64,000 bases of DNA from Chitinophaga horti (GCF_022867795.2 NZ_CP107006.1:930001-994000); one strand, 5' to 3'; positions 1 through 9,694 are shown, counted from the first letter of the stretch. Notes: a model not told the origin generated them from the sequence alone. A program made the numbers and translations.

Positions 1-1
1 G

Positions 2-2968
2 CTGAGCGCAAGGAAACAGGAGATCATTGACAGCACCAGTGGTGAAGAAATTGCGGGTTTTCCCTGGTTTGTCACCTATACCAAAGCGAAAGAAAGAGAA
101 CTGAACCTGGGTCTTGACCTCCAGGGCGGTATGAACGTGGTGTTGGATGTAAGCGTGGAAGACGTGATCCGCTCCCTCTCCGGCTACTCTAAAGATCCGG
201 CCTTCAATGCGGCCCTGGTTAAAGCCCGGGAAATGAAGAAATCAAGCCAGTCCGACTTCGTTACGTTGTTCGGTGAAGCTTATGCCCAGCAAGCCCCACA
301 GGGTAAACTGGCGTCTATCTTCGCAAACGCCAGCCAGAAAGACCTGAACTTCAACTCCTCTAACGAACAGGTACTGAGTGTGATCCGCAAACGTTCGTCT
401 GAAGCGATCAAAAACACTTACCTCGTACTACAGAAAAGGATCGACAAGTTTGGTGTAGCGCAGCCTAACATCAGCCTTGATGAAAATAAAGGTATCATCT
501 CTGTGGAACTTGCCGGTGTTGATGACGCAGACCGCGTACGTAAATACCTGCAGGCCAGCGCTAACCTGGAATTCCGCGAGGTGCACAAAAACACGCCTGA
601 ATTTGCTAACCAGACTTTAGGCGCCGTTAATGAAGCCGTAAGAAACTACCTCGGTTACAGCACTGCCAAAACAACTACCGACACTGCCGCTACCGCTGCT
701 GCTGCAACTCCTGCTCAGGATACTGCCGCTGCTGCTACTGCCGCCGCTACGAAAGATACATCTGCTATCGGTAGCCTCGACGTAGCCCTGGCTGCCGACA
801 GTGGTAAAGGTTCCAAACTGGATTCCGTTGCTAAAATGCAGGCCGACTTCGCCAAACAGGCTCCCCTGTTCGCGGTGATGGTGCCTAACATGGACCAGCA
901 AGGCAACACCGACTTTGGCCCTTCTATCGGTAACGTACATATTAAAGATACTGCGACCCTCCGCCGTTATTTCAACCTGCCTGCTGTTAAAGCGGTATTG
1001 CCGAGAGATTTCGTGCTGGCCTGGGGCGCTGCTTCTAAAAATCCGGAAGCTAAAAACTACCTGCCTGTTTACGGTCTGAAAGTAAACCCGGTAAACCCGA
1101 AAGCGAAAGTAACGGGCGAAATGGTAACCGATGCGAAACAATCGTTCGACCAGAACAGTAACGCAGAAGTATCCATGACCATGGACGAAACCGGTACCCG
1201 CGAATGGCGCAGGATGACCGGTGCGCTGAAACCAGGCAACATCGAAGACCGCAGAACGTTTAATTACGTAGCCGTGGTACTGGATGGTATCGTATATTCA
1301 GCTCCTTCTATTAATGGTGAGATTCCTAATGGTCAGTCTTCTATCTCCGGTAACTTTACCGTTGATGAGGCGAATGACCTGGCTAATATCCTGAAATCAG
1401 GTAAAATGCCTGCCCCGGCTAAAATCGTACAGGAACAGATCGTCGGCCCAACCCTGGGTGCTGAGTCTATCGCTGCAGGTGCTAAATCCTTCGCGATCTC
1501 CTTTGCGGTAATTTTCGTACTGATGCTGGTGTACTATAACACAGGCGGCTGGGTGGCTAACATCGCCCTCATCCTCAACCTGCTGTTCACCGTAGGTATC
1601 CTCGCTTCGCTCGGCGCAACGCTCACGATGCCTGGTATCGCCGGTCTGGTATTAACCATCGGTATGGCCGTGGATACGAACGTAATCATATTTGAAAGGA
1701 TCAAGGACGAACTGAGTCGCGGCCGCACCTACCAGGAAGCGGTGGAACACGGTTACAAACGTTCCCTCGCACCGGTACTGGATGGTCACATCACCTCCCT
1801 GCTCACGGCGCTGATCCTGTTCTACTTCGGTCTTGGTCCGGTACTGGGCTTCGCAACTACACAGATCATCGGTCTGTTGCTGTCCCTGTTCTGCGGTATC
1901 CTCGTATCCCGTATGATCACCGACTTCTGGACAAACAAAAAACGTCACTTCGAATACTTCACACCTATTTCCCGCAAAATCTTCAAGCATGCGAACTTCG
2001 ACTTCGTAGGCAAACGTAAGATCGCGTACGCTATTTCTGCGGTGGTAATGGTACTGGGTATCGCTTCGTTCTTTAACGGTTTCGACCACGGTATCGACTT
2101 CGCGGGTGGCCGTAGCTATACGGTTCGTTTCGACAAAGAAGTAAACCGTGAGGAAGTAAGAGAAAACCTGGCGAAAGTATTTGAAGCAGAACCTTTCGTG
2201 AAAACAGTAGGCCAGACCTCCGAGCAGCTGAGCATCACTACTTCTTACAAGATCGAAGAGCAATCTCAGACGATCGACCAGGAAGTATCCAGCAAACTGT
2301 TCGACGGCCTTAAACCCTACTATCCTGCCGGTACTACTTATGAAACATTCATGAGTAAATACGTGGTAGGTTCTCAGACCGTATCTCCAACGATCTCCGA
2401 TGACCTGCGTACCGGTGCGATCAAAGCGACCGTGTTCTCTATCATCGTGATCTTCCTGTACATCCTGATGCGTTTCAGCAAATGGCAGTACTCTATCGGT
2501 ACCATCTTCGCGCTGTTGCACGACGTACTGGTAACGCTGGCAGTATTCTCCTTCCTGCGTAACGTAGTGCCTTTCCCACTGGAAATCGACCAGCACTTTA
2601 TTGCGGCGATCCTAACGGTGATAGGCTTCTCGATGAACGATACGGTGATCGTGTTCGACCGTATTCGTGAGTACTTCCGTAATGGTAAAGGGCTCGACAG
2701 AAATACGACGGTAAACAAGGCGATCAACGATACCCTGAGCCGTACGATCATGACTTCCTTCACCGTGTTCCTCACCATCCTGATCCTGTTCATCTTTGGT
2801 GGTGAAGCTACCCGTGGTTTCGCATTCGCGATGCTGATCGGTGTAATTACCGGTACTTATTCTTCTATCTTCGTAGCAGCACCAGTAATCGTTGACTTCG
2901 ACAGGAAAAACGAACTGGCTAATGAGTCAGAAGTAGTAGTAGTAAAAGAAAAAGCGCCTAAACTGTAA
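2..2968 (+). CDS. secDF: Protein translocase SecDF fusion (5' end outside window)
   Basis: SecD and SecF are fused into one inner-membrane protein. With SecYEG it uses the proton motive force to help complete export of preproteins. The frame is open from the left edge: the SecD motif GLDLQGG is encoded at about 110-130, just before the first internal ATG at 131. That ATG is therefore not the start, and the gene begins outside the window. The SecD half ends with TM segments carrying GMAVDTNVIIFERIKDE. The SecF half starts near GIDFAGGRSYTVRF and carries MNDTVIVFDRIRE. An Ala/Thr-rich low-complexity insert (about 656-775) interrupts the SecD periplasmic domain. A strong terminator follows directly. 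Very sure of the function. Confidence 0.97.
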   Translation: MSARKQEIIDSTSGEEIAGFPWFVTYTKAKERELNLGLDLQGGMNVVLDVSVEDVIRSLSGYSKDPAFNAALVKAREMKKSSQSDFVTLFGEAYAQQAPQGKLASIFANASQKDLNFNSSNEQVLSVIRKRSSEAIKNTYLVLQKRIDKFGVAQPNISLDENKGIISVELAGVDDADRVRKYLQASANLEFREVHKNTPEFANQTLGAVNEAVRNYLGYSTAKTTTDTAATAAAATPAQDTAAAATAAATKDTSAIGSLDVALAADSGKGSKLDSVAKMQADFAKQAPLFAVMVPNMDQQGNTDFGPSIGNVHIKDTATLRRYFNLPAVKAVLPRDFVLAWGAASKNPEAKNYLPVYGLKVNPVNPKAKVTGEMVTDAKQSFDQNSNAEVSMTMDETGTREWRRMTGALKPGNIEDRRTFNYVAVVLDGIVYSAPSINGEIPNGQSSISGNFTVDEANDLANILKSGKMPAPAKIVQEQIVGPTLGAESIAAGAKSFAISFAVIFVLMLVYYNTGGWVANIALILNLLFTVGILASLGATLTMPGIAGLVLTIGMAVDTNVIIFERIKDELSRGRTYQEAVEHGYKRSLAPVLDGHITSLLTALILFYFGLGPVLGFATTQIIGLLLSLFCGILVSRMITDFWTNKKRHFEYFTPISRKIFKHANFDFVGKRKIAYAISAVVMVLGIASFFNGFDHGIDFAGGRSYTVRFDKEVNREEVRENLAKVFEAEPFVKTVGQTSEQLSITTSYKIEEQSQTIDQEVSSKLFDGLKPYYPAGTTYETFMSKYVVGSQTVSPTISDDLRTGAIKATVFSIIVIFLYILMRFSKWQYSIGTIFALLHDVLVTLAVFSFLRNVVPFPLEIDQHFIAAILTVIGFSMNDTVIVFDRIREYFRNGKGLDRNTTVNKAINDTLSRTIMTSFTVFLTILILFIFGGEATRGFAFAMLIGVITGTYSSIFVAAPVIVDFDRKNELANESEVVVVKEKAPKL

Positions 2969-2992
2969 GGTATAGCGCTAAGCATATTGAAA

Positions 2993-3022
2993 AGGGCCGG
3001 TATTTGCACCGGCCCTTTTTTT
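2993..3022 (+). terminator. Rho-independent terminator of secDF
   Basis: A perfect 9-bp stem AGGGCCGGT / ACCGGCCCT with a six-base loop is followed by a run of T. It lies 25 bases after the secDF stop. Confidence 0.9.
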
Positions 3023-3034
3023 GTTTCGTTGCAT

Positions 3035-3062
3035 AAAAAAAGCAAGCCGTTAAGCCTGCTTT
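3035..3062 (-). terminator. Probable terminator of the A-type Fe-S carrier gene
   Basis: Read on the minus strand, an imperfect stem with GCAGGC against GCTTGC is followed by seven T. It lies about 80 bases beyond the stop of the 3143-3463 gene. Confidence 0.6.
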
Positions 3063-3094
3063 TCTTTTTAGGTTGATGCGTGAGCAAATGTTTA

Positions 3095-3115
3095 AACGGA
3101 GCGTCGCAACGGCGG
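3095..3115 (-). repeat. Dispersed intergenic repeat, CCGCCGTTG core (copy 1)
   Basis: This 21-bp stretch is identical to 32560-32580. On the minus strand it begins CCGCCGTTGCGAC. It is related to 9695-9718, 47565-47588 and 57423-57438, which begin or contain CGTTGTGTC. It lies between the convergent secDF and Fe-S carrier genes, with no 11-bp array beside it. Confidence 0.7.
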
Positions 3116-3142
3116 TTCAATAGTAGCAATGCCGTTGGCTGA

Positions 3143-3463
3143 CTACTCACTAAAAGGATTTTTAAAAGTGAAGCCCCTGCCGCTGTCATTGTCCTGGTAG
3201 CCCACTTCCATGCCCATTAAGTGCAGTGCGTGCGCTTTTTTAATGATGACGGGAATGCCCGCCACGGTAAAGCGTGCATCATCTTCCAGCGGGGCGTCGA
3301 AGCCCAGCATGTACGACATGCCACCGCCTGAGCAGCCACCGCCGCCCTTTACGCCTATACGCAGGTGTTGCGTGGTATCAAAGCCATCCTGTTCCATCAG
3401 CTTCCGCAGTTCCGCTACTGCTGCATCTGTGAGCAGTACCGGCGTATGCTTTTGTGTGTCCAT
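3143..3463 (-). CDS. A-type iron-sulfur carrier (HesB/IscA family) lacking C-terminal CxC
   Basis: This 106-aa protein is recognisable as an A-type Fe-S cluster carrier (IscA/ErpA/SufA family), a cytoplasmic protein that delivers clusters to apo-enzymes. It has the core GGGCSG...YMLGFD with Cys44, and the typical MGMEVGYQD segment before the C-terminus. Family members normally end NPNA...CGCG, giving two further cysteine ligands. Here the protein stops at FKNPFSE, and no CGCG is found in the other frames just downstream. The first cysteine loop also carries extra glycines (CSGGGMSY where CAGMSY is usual). It may bind clusters differently or serve another role. A TAATTTTG promoter box lies 20 bases upstream of the ATG. 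Confidence 0.85.
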   Translation of the reverse strand: MDTQKHTPVLLTDAAVAELRKLMEQDGFDTTQHLRIGVKGGGGCSGGGMSYMLGFDAPLEDDARFTVAGIPVIIKKAHALHLMGMEVGYQDNDSGRGFTFKNPFSE

Positions 3464-3482
3464 AATCCCCGGTTAATTTATT

Positions 3483-3490
3483 CAAAATTA
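3483..3490 (-). promoter_or_regulatory. Candidate -7 box TAATTTTG for the Fe-S carrier gene
   Basis: The minus-strand sequence TAATTTTG matches the Bacteroidetes TAnnTTTG consensus and ends 20 bases before the ATG at 3463. No clear -33 TTG was found. Confidence 0.4.
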
Positions 3491-3556
3491 CAAAATCCGG
3501 ACGGGGTAGCAATTAATGCGCGGAACCGTTAAATTTATAGCCTATTTCAAACAACT

Positions 3557-6346
3557 ATGCGTCATCTTATCACCGCCTGTATGGCGATGCTGCTATTCCA
3601 CTATACCCATGCCCAGGAGTTCGGGGGCAACCCGCCTTCGCACAAATGGCGGCAGATCAACAACGATACCGTGCGGGTGATATTTCCTGAAGGGATGGAT
3701 AGTATCGGTCAGCGGGTGGCCAATACCGTGATGTACATCAACCGCCACAACCGCCTGTCTATCGGCGGTAAGCAGGAGAAGATGAGCATCGTACTGCAAA
3801 ATCAGACCTTGCAGGCCAACGGTTACGTACAACTCGCGCCTTTCCGCTCGGAGTTTTACCTGGCGCCGCCACCCAACTCAAATGATATGGGGGCTATGAG
3901 CTGGGTCGATCAGCTGAGCATCCACGAATACCGCCACGTATTACAGAATACTAACTTCAATGTAGGCATCTCGAAAGTAGTGGGCATTATCGGCGGAGAA
4001 CTCGGGCAAACCGCTGCTACAAACATCGCCGTGCCTAACTGGTACTGGGAGGGCGACGCGGTGTTGAGCGAGACGGCATTGAGTGAACAGGGTAGAGGGC
4101 GTTTACCGGCCTTTTTCGACGGTTTCCGGGCACTTTCGCTGGCGGAGAAGGATTATTCCTACATGAAGATCAGAAACGGTTCTTTAAAGGATTACGTGCC
4201 GAGTCATTACCCGCTCGGCTATATCATGAGCAGCTATGGGCGTTACGAACACGGCACCACCTTCTGGAAAGACGTTACGGACGATGCCGTTCGGTACCGC
4301 GGGGTGATTTATCCCTTCAGTCACAGCCTGAAACGCCGCACCGGTAAGAACGTGGCCGGCTTCTACAACGCCGGCATTAACTGGTACCGCCAGCAATGGG
4401 AGCGCGACGTACAGCAGTCCGGCGCGTTCGACGATACGGCCATGATAAGCCCCGATGTACGCACGGTAACCGATTACAAATATGTATACACCACTACCAA
4501 TGGCGACCTGCTTGTTCTAAAGAGCTCCTATAAAAAGATCGCCGGCTTCTATCGTATTGATAAAAATGGTCACGAAGAGCGGTTGTTCGCACCAGGCTTT
4601 GGCTTTGACGACTACTTCGGCTACCGCAACGAACGTATGGTATGGACGGAAACCCGCTACCATCCCCGTTGGACGTGGAAAGACTATTCCGTTGTAATGA
4701 TACATGAGGCCGGCAATACGCGGCAGCTTACGCTTAAAACCCGTTACTTCTCCCCGGATATTTCTGCGGATGGTAAACTGGTATGTGCCGTATCCTCCAG
4801 TCCCGATATGCATTACAACCTGGATGTGCTGGACGCCGCTACCGGCGAGGTGTACAAACAGCTGCCCAATCCGCAGAACTGGTATTACACCTATCCGAAA
4901 TTTACAGATGACGGACAGTCGGTCGTTGCCGGTGTGCGTGGCCCTGACGGCCGCATTGCGCTCATTAAACAATCCATCGCCACCGGCGAAAGCACCTTCC
5001 TGCTGCCCTGGGACCGGCACGTACTGGGCATCCCGTCCTTGCAGGGCGACACGATACTGCTTACTGCCAACTATGGCAACGTAGATAACGTGTATGCCGT
5101 AACAGCCGACGGTGTTCATCAAGTCACCAACGCCCGCAACGGCGTGCAACATATGGCGGTCAGCGACGGGCAGCTCGTGTTCAGCGAGTTCACGGCCAAA
5201 GGCTATAAACTGTTCCGCACGCCGCTGCAATTCCGTAAGGTACAGGCGTCGCAAAGTGCCTGGCTGCGGCCGGACTTCAAAGAAGGCGGAAGTATTATCG
5301 GCAGGGTGCCGCAAACAAACAATCCGGTCACGAAGTATTCACAGTTGCATGGAATGTTCAACCTGCATAGCTGGGTGCCTGTATTCAGCGATCCCGATTT
5401 CAGCGTCACGGCTTATAGCGACAACATTCTTAATACCGTCACCGCATCTGCCAGTTACAATTACAATCGTAATGAAGGAAGCTCTCAGATCAGTGCCGAC
5501 ATCCTGTCCGGCGCGCTGTTCCCGTATCTTAGTACCGGCGCTGCCTACACGTTTAACCGCAGTTTGTATGTGAACGATAGTATAGAAGTATTCTGGCGTG
5601 AGGCCGACTGGCATGCGGGTATTTCTGTTCCGTTACAGTTGTCGCGCGGCCTGTACGGCAGGGCGCTTACGATCGGCGGTACTTACACGTACAAGCAGCG
5701 AATCAAAAACGCGTCCAGTAAATACATGTTCCGCGATACGGAATTGCAGTATGTAACCGGTACCCTCAGCTTCGTAAACCAGCGTATCAAAGCAAGGCAG
5801 CAGATCAATTCCCGCTTTGCGCAATCGGTGTACCTGCAATATCGCAGGTCGGTCAACGCGGTGCATGCCTGGCAGTTCATGGGGCGGGCCGATTTGTACC
5901 TGCCGGGATTATTCCCTACACACAGTTTGGTGCTGCAGGGTGCTTACCAGCAAAGGGATACAAGCCTGCGGTATGCATTTAACGACAACTTTGCCTACGC
6001 ACGCGGTTACAACGAACCTTTTTACGAACGCGTATATAAACTCGGCGCCAACTATCACTTCCCGATCGCTTACCCGGATTGGGGCTTTGGGCATATGTTA
6101 TATTTCATGCGGATACGCGGCAACGTGTTTTATGATCACAGTATCGCACGCACGCTGTGGAGCCTGCGTAATACGCGTTACGCATCCACAGGGGGAGAGT
6201 TGTATTTCGATACCAAAGTGGGAAACAGTATTCCGTTCACATTCGGGTTGCGGTATAGCTACTTGTTGGATATCGATCCGCAGGACCCGGGCCGGCAGCA
6301 TTACTTTCAGTTGATATTGCCGTTGCAGCAGTTGTTTGCGTATTAG
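3557..6346 (+). CDS. Secreted metallopeptidase-like / beta-propeller / outer-membrane barrel protein
   Basis: This 929-aa protein starts with a signal peptide (cleavage near residue 20, THAQ). Residues 123-127 read HEYRH, an HExxH zinc motif. A glutamate at 165 in WYWEGDA could be the third ligand, as in gluzincin-type (peptidase MA-like) proteins. Residues of about 290-590 hold repeated strands with Asp/Gly turns like a TolB/WD40-type propeller (for example FSPDISADGKLV). The C-terminal third alternates aromatic-rich strands, ends in a hydrophobic strand and resembles an outer-membrane beta barrel. I infer a cell-surface protein anchored by its barrel. Substrate is unknown. It stands alone between terminators. 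Confidence 0.75.
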   Translation: MRHLITACMAMLLFHYTHAQEFGGNPPSHKWRQINNDTVRVIFPEGMDSIGQRVANTVMYINRHNRLSIGGKQEKMSIVLQNQTLQANGYVQLAPFRSEFYLAPPPNSNDMGAMSWVDQLSIHEYRHVLQNTNFNVGISKVVGIIGGELGQTAATNIAVPNWYWEGDAVLSETALSEQGRGRLPAFFDGFRALSLAEKDYSYMKIRNGSLKDYVPSHYPLGYIMSSYGRYEHGTTFWKDVTDDAVRYRGVIYPFSHSLKRRTGKNVAGFYNAGINWYRQQWERDVQQSGAFDDTAMISPDVRTVTDYKYVYTTTNGDLLVLKSSYKKIAGFYRIDKNGHEERLFAPGFGFDDYFGYRNERMVWTETRYHPRWTWKDYSVVMIHEAGNTRQLTLKTRYFSPDISADGKLVCAVSSSPDMHYNLDVLDAATGEVYKQLPNPQNWYYTYPKFTDDGQSVVAGVRGPDGRIALIKQSIATGESTFLLPWDRHVLGIPSLQGDTILLTANYGNVDNVYAVTADGVHQVTNARNGVQHMAVSDGQLVFSEFTAKGYKLFRTPLQFRKVQASQSAWLRPDFKEGGSIIGRVPQTNNPVTKYSQLHGMFNLHSWVPVFSDPDFSVTAYSDNILNTVTASASYNYNRNEGSSQISADILSGALFPYLSTGAAYTFNRSLYVNDSIEVFWREADWHAGISVPLQLSRGLYGRALTIGGTYTYKQRIKNASSKYMFRDTELQYVTGTLSFVNQRIKARQQINSRFAQSVYLQYRRSVNAVHAWQFMGRADLYLPGLFPTHSLVLQGAYQQRDTSLRYAFNDNFAYARGYNEPFYERVYKLGANYHFPIAYPDWGFGHMLYFMRIRGNVFYDHSIARTLWSLRNTRYASTGGELYFDTKVGNSIPFTFGLRYSYLLDIDPQDPGRQHYFQLILPLQQLFAY

Positions 6347-6394
6347 GGTATCCACATAAAAAAAAGCTCCTCGTTCCTTACGAGGCATACTTAT

Positions 6395-6436
6395 AAAAAA
6401 GAGGCTGCCCGTTCTTCACGAGGCAGCCTCTTTTTT
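6395..6436. terminator. Bidirectional terminator
   Basis: The stem GAGGCTGCC / GGCAGCCTC is flanked by an A run on the left and a T run on the right. It can end both the 3557-6346 gene and the convergent 6464-6922 gene. A second, weaker hairpin (CCTCGT / ACGAGG) lies just to its left. Confidence 0.85.
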
Positions 6437-6463
6437 CGCGCTCCAGATCCGGAAGGATACCAG

Positions 6464-6922
6464 TTACCGTACAAAAAACTTCATCGCCGGTACCATGTAC
6501 AGTTTATCACCCGCGTACTTTACAATGATGTTATTGAAGTACAACACATGCCCCGGTTGTATGGTTTCCTTAACATGTTTGGCCCATATCGGCGACAGGC
6601 GATCTGTCTTAAACACTTCGCCCGTAAAGTCAGTGTAGATCACCGGTTTGTTGGTAGTATCGTTTATCCCGATCTCGCGGCTTTCGTGTGTAAACTCGAA
6701 CGACACGACCGGGTATTTATTCTTTTTGTTATCCCATACTACCAGCGGCGAATCGGCCATGGCAATAATGTCCGGGCGGGGTAAACTATCGGCCAGCAGG
6801 TTGTTCCAGGTAGTACGGAAACGGAGCGTGTTTTTAGCAGGAGTCGCCGGCTTCTTCGTCGTTTGCGCAGTGGCGCTCACAGCACCGGCCATTGAGGCAA
6901 TAAATAAGAGTTTTCGTATCAT
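6464..6922 (-). CDS. Small secreted protein of unknown function
   Basis: A 152-aa protein with a clear signal peptide (hydrophobic stretch ending SATAQ at about residue 20) and no further membrane segment. The rest alternates short strands, with a C-terminal stretch HVLYFNNIIVKYAG followed by a final hydrophobic strand. I see a faint similarity in layout to the C-terminal Ig-like region of GldM-type proteins, but not enough to name a family. It is periplasmic or surface exposed by inference. It lies downstream of valS on the same strand, 54 bases after the valS stop, so the two could be co-transcribed. Confidence 0.7.
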   Translation of the reverse strand: MIRKLLFIASMAGAVSATAQTTKKPATPAKNTLRFRTTWNNLLADSLPRPDIIAMADSPLVVWDNKKNKYPVVSFEFTHESREIGINDTTNKPVIYTDFTGEVFKTDRLSPIWAKHVKETIQPGHVLYFNNIIVKYAGDKLYMVPAMKFFVR

Positions 6923-6975
6923 AAGTGCTTAAAAAGGGAACGTCCGGTGTATTAACGACCGGACGCTCTCCAAAA

Positions 6976-9609
6976 TTATAACAGTTTCAAACTTTCCTCG
7001 ATTACTTTGATCTTGTCCTCCGCATCTGCCTTCTTTTTCCTTTCCACCTCTACGATCTCCGGCTTGGCGTTGGCCACGAAGCGTTCGTTACTCAGCTTCT
7101 TTTCTACCGATATCAAAAAGCCTTTCTGGTATTCCAGGTCTTTCAGCAACTGGTCTTTCTGCGCCGCAGTATCCAGTTCCGTTTCTGTTTTGATGTAACA
7201 CTTATCTTTCTGGATGACCAGCGCAATTGCACCGGTTACCGCTTCTTTCGTGTACGTCACCGCACTGGCGTTCACCTGCTTGCCGAGTATTTGTTCAATA
7301 CGACGGAAAGCCGCTTCGTTGCTGGTTTCGATATGCAGCTCCACCGGATCCTTTGGTTTGATCTGGTGTTTGTTGCGCGAATCGCGGATGCTCGTGATCA
7401 CTTCTTTCGCCAACTCGCCATCGGCAAGGATGGCGCTGTCGATCGTACCCGGAGCAGCAAACTGGCGGATCACCAGGTCGTCGCCGGCGGCACGGTCTTT
7501 CAGCAGGTGATAGATTTCTTCTGTTACGAACGGCATGAACGGGTGCAGCAACTGCATCAGCCTTTCGTAGAAGTTGATCGTTTGCTCATACACCTGCGCA
7601 TCGATCGGCTGTTCAAAGCCAGGTTTGATCCACTCGAGGTACCAGCTGCAGAAGTCGTCCCAGATGAGGCTGTAGATGGTTTTCAGCGCTTCACTCAGGC
7701 GGAAGTCTTTCATCAGGCTTTCTACCTCGGTGTGCGCCTCGTTCAGGCGGCTTTCGAACCAGGTTACAGCGAAATGCGGGATCGTAGCTTTTGTATCTTC
7801 TACTTTCCACATTTTTACCAGCTTGAGGGCGTTCCACATCTTATTGGTGAAGTTGCGACCCTGCTCACAGCTGGTATCGTCGAACAGCAAGTCATTGCCC
7901 GCGGGCGAAGATATCATGATGCCGAAGCGAACCGCGTCCGAACCAAACTTCTCGATCAGTTCCAGCAGATCGGGCGAGTTACCCAGTGACTTACTCATTT
8001 TACGGCCTTGTTTGTCGCGCACCATGCCGGTAAAGTATACGTCGCTGAAAGGCTTTTCCTGCTTGTATTCCAGGCCGGCCATGATCATACGGGCCACCCA
8101 AAAGAAGATGATATCCTGACCCGTTACCAGCACGTTGGTAGGGTAGTAGTAATTGATTTCCTCGTTGCCCGGTCTGGTAATTCCGTCGAACACCTCGATC
8201 GGCCATAACCAGCTGGAGAACCAGGTATCCAGGCAATCTGCATCCTGGCGCAGTTCGCCGTTAGGCGCACCGAACTTCTCCGTATACAGGCGTACCGCTT
8301 CTTCCTGCGACTCGGCCACTACAAAGTTGCCGCTCTCGTCATAATACGCCGGTATGCGCTGTCCCCACCACAACTGGCGGCTGATGCACCAGTCCTTCAC
8401 ATTCTCCATCCAGTACTTGTACGTCGCCATAAAACGATCGCCGGGGTGAATGCGTACTTCGCCGCTGGTCACCGCTTCCAGGGCAGGTTTGGCCAGTTCG
8501 GCCATTTTCACGAACCACTGGGTAGAAATGCGCGGTTCCACTACCGTAGTAGGGTTACGCTGCGAGTATCCCAGGCGGGTGGTATATTCTTCTTCCTTGA
8601 TCAGCAAGCCTTGCTCTGCCAGCGTGGCAACTACCTTTTTGCGGGCAACGAAGCGGTCTTCGCCCACAAATACGATCGCGGCCTCGCTCAGCGTGCCGTC
8701 GTCGTTCAGCGTGTCCACCACTTCCAGGTTGTGTTTGAGCCCCAGGTTGTAGTCATTGATATCGTGTGCAGGCGTCACTTTCAACGCACCGGTACCGAAG
8801 GCAGGATCCACGTAATTATCGAAAATGATCGGCACTTTACGGTCGATCATCGGTACCAGGGCGAAGTGGCCTTTCAGATGTTTGTAGCGCTCATCATCCG
8901 GGTTTACGCAGATCGCCGTATCGCCCATGATCGTTTCCGGGCGTTGGGTGGCGATGGTAATGAACTCGCCTGTCTTTTCGCCGGCCGCATTCACGATCGG
9001 GTACTTTACATGGTACAGTTTGCCGGTGAGGTCTTTGTATTCCACCTCTTCGTCGCTCAGCGCCGTTTTGGCCTTACTGTCCCAGTTGATCATACGCGCG
9101 CCGCGGTACAGCAAACCCTTATTGTACAGGTCTACGAATACCTTGATCACCGCTTTGTAATAATGATCATCCATCGTAAAGCTAACACGGTCCCAGTCGC
9201 AGGAGCAGCCCAGCTTTTTGATCTGGTGGTAAATGATACCGCCGTATTTATCCTTCCACTCGTACGCGTGTTCCAGGAACGTTTCGCGGGTGAGCTGTGA
9301 TTTATCGATGCCTTTTTCTTTTTTGAGCATCTCTACCACCTTGGCTTCGGTGGCAATGGAAGCATGGTCAGAACCGGGGACCCAGCAGGCATTGAAGCCG
9401 CTCATGCGGGCTTTACGGATCAAAATGTCCTGTACGGTTTCGTTCAGGGTGTGGCCCATGTGCAGTACCCCCGTAACGTTAGGGGGCGGTATCACAATGG
9501 TAAACGGCGGCCTGCCGTCTGGTTTGGAGCTGAAATAACCATTGTCCATCCAGTGCGCGTACCACCTTTCTTCCGTACCCGAGGGGGTATAGTTCTTCGA
9601 TAATTCCAT
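6976..9609 (-). CDS. valS: Valine--tRNA ligase
   Basis: Class I aminoacyl-tRNA synthetase of 877 aa that charges tRNA-Val. The HIGH-type signature is HMGH at residues 50-53 within PPPNVTGVLHMGH, and the KMSKS loop reads KMSKSLGNS in the second half. The editing domain lies between them. A lysine/glutamate-rich coiled-coil arm closes the C-terminus, as expected for ValRS. An in-frame ATG exists nine codons earlier (9636). I prefer 9609 because the protein then starts MELSKNYTPSGTEERW, the usual ValRS beginning. The function is certain. Confidence 0.97.
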   Translation of the reverse strand: MELSKNYTPSGTEERWYAHWMDNGYFSSKPDGRPPFTIVIPPPNVTGVLHMGHTLNETVQDILIRKARMSGFNACWVPGSDHASIATEAKVVEMLKKEKGIDKSQLTRETFLEHAYEWKDKYGGIIYHQIKKLGCSCDWDRVSFTMDDHYYKAVIKVFVDLYNKGLLYRGARMINWDSKAKTALSDEEVEYKDLTGKLYHVKYPIVNAAGEKTGEFITIATQRPETIMGDTAICVNPDDERYKHLKGHFALVPMIDRKVPIIFDNYVDPAFGTGALKVTPAHDINDYNLGLKHNLEVVDTLNDDGTLSEAAIVFVGEDRFVARKKVVATLAEQGLLIKEEEYTTRLGYSQRNPTTVVEPRISTQWFVKMAELAKPALEAVTSGEVRIHPGDRFMATYKYWMENVKDWCISRQLWWGQRIPAYYDESGNFVVAESQEEAVRLYTEKFGAPNGELRQDADCLDTWFSSWLWPIEVFDGITRPGNEEINYYYPTNVLVTGQDIIFFWVARMIMAGLEYKQEKPFSDVYFTGMVRDKQGRKMSKSLGNSPDLLELIEKFGSDAVRFGIMISSPAGNDLLFDDTSCEQGRNFTNKMWNALKLVKMWKVEDTKATIPHFAVTWFESRLNEAHTEVESLMKDFRLSEALKTIYSLIWDDFCSWYLEWIKPGFEQPIDAQVYEQTINFYERLMQLLHPFMPFVTEEIYHLLKDRAAGDDLVIRQFAAPGTIDSAILADGELAKEVITSIRDSRNKHQIKPKDPVELHIETSNEAAFRRIEQILGKQVNASAVTYTKEAVTGAIALVIQKDKCYIKTETELDTAAQKDQLLKDLEYQKGFLISVEKKLSNERFVANAKPEIVEVERKKKADAEDKIKVIEESLKLL

Positions 9610-9694
9610 ATACGAGGTAAAAACGTTGAATCGCAAAAATAACCAGAAAGCAGTGAATTACAATAATAGTTGCACCAGCTCTTCACCCTGTTCA

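Noticed and set aside
1652..2596. 314-codon open frame antisense to secDF
   Set aside because: It is the mirror of a highly conserved gene, has unnatural composition, and has no start context or domain.
4517..5314. 265-codon open frame antisense to the large surface protein
   Set aside because: The plus-strand frame has a signal peptide and domain pattern, and this one has none.
8446..9300. 284-codon open frame antisense to valS
   Set aside because: Composition is the reverse-complement shadow of ValRS codons. It has no family resemblance and no promoter.
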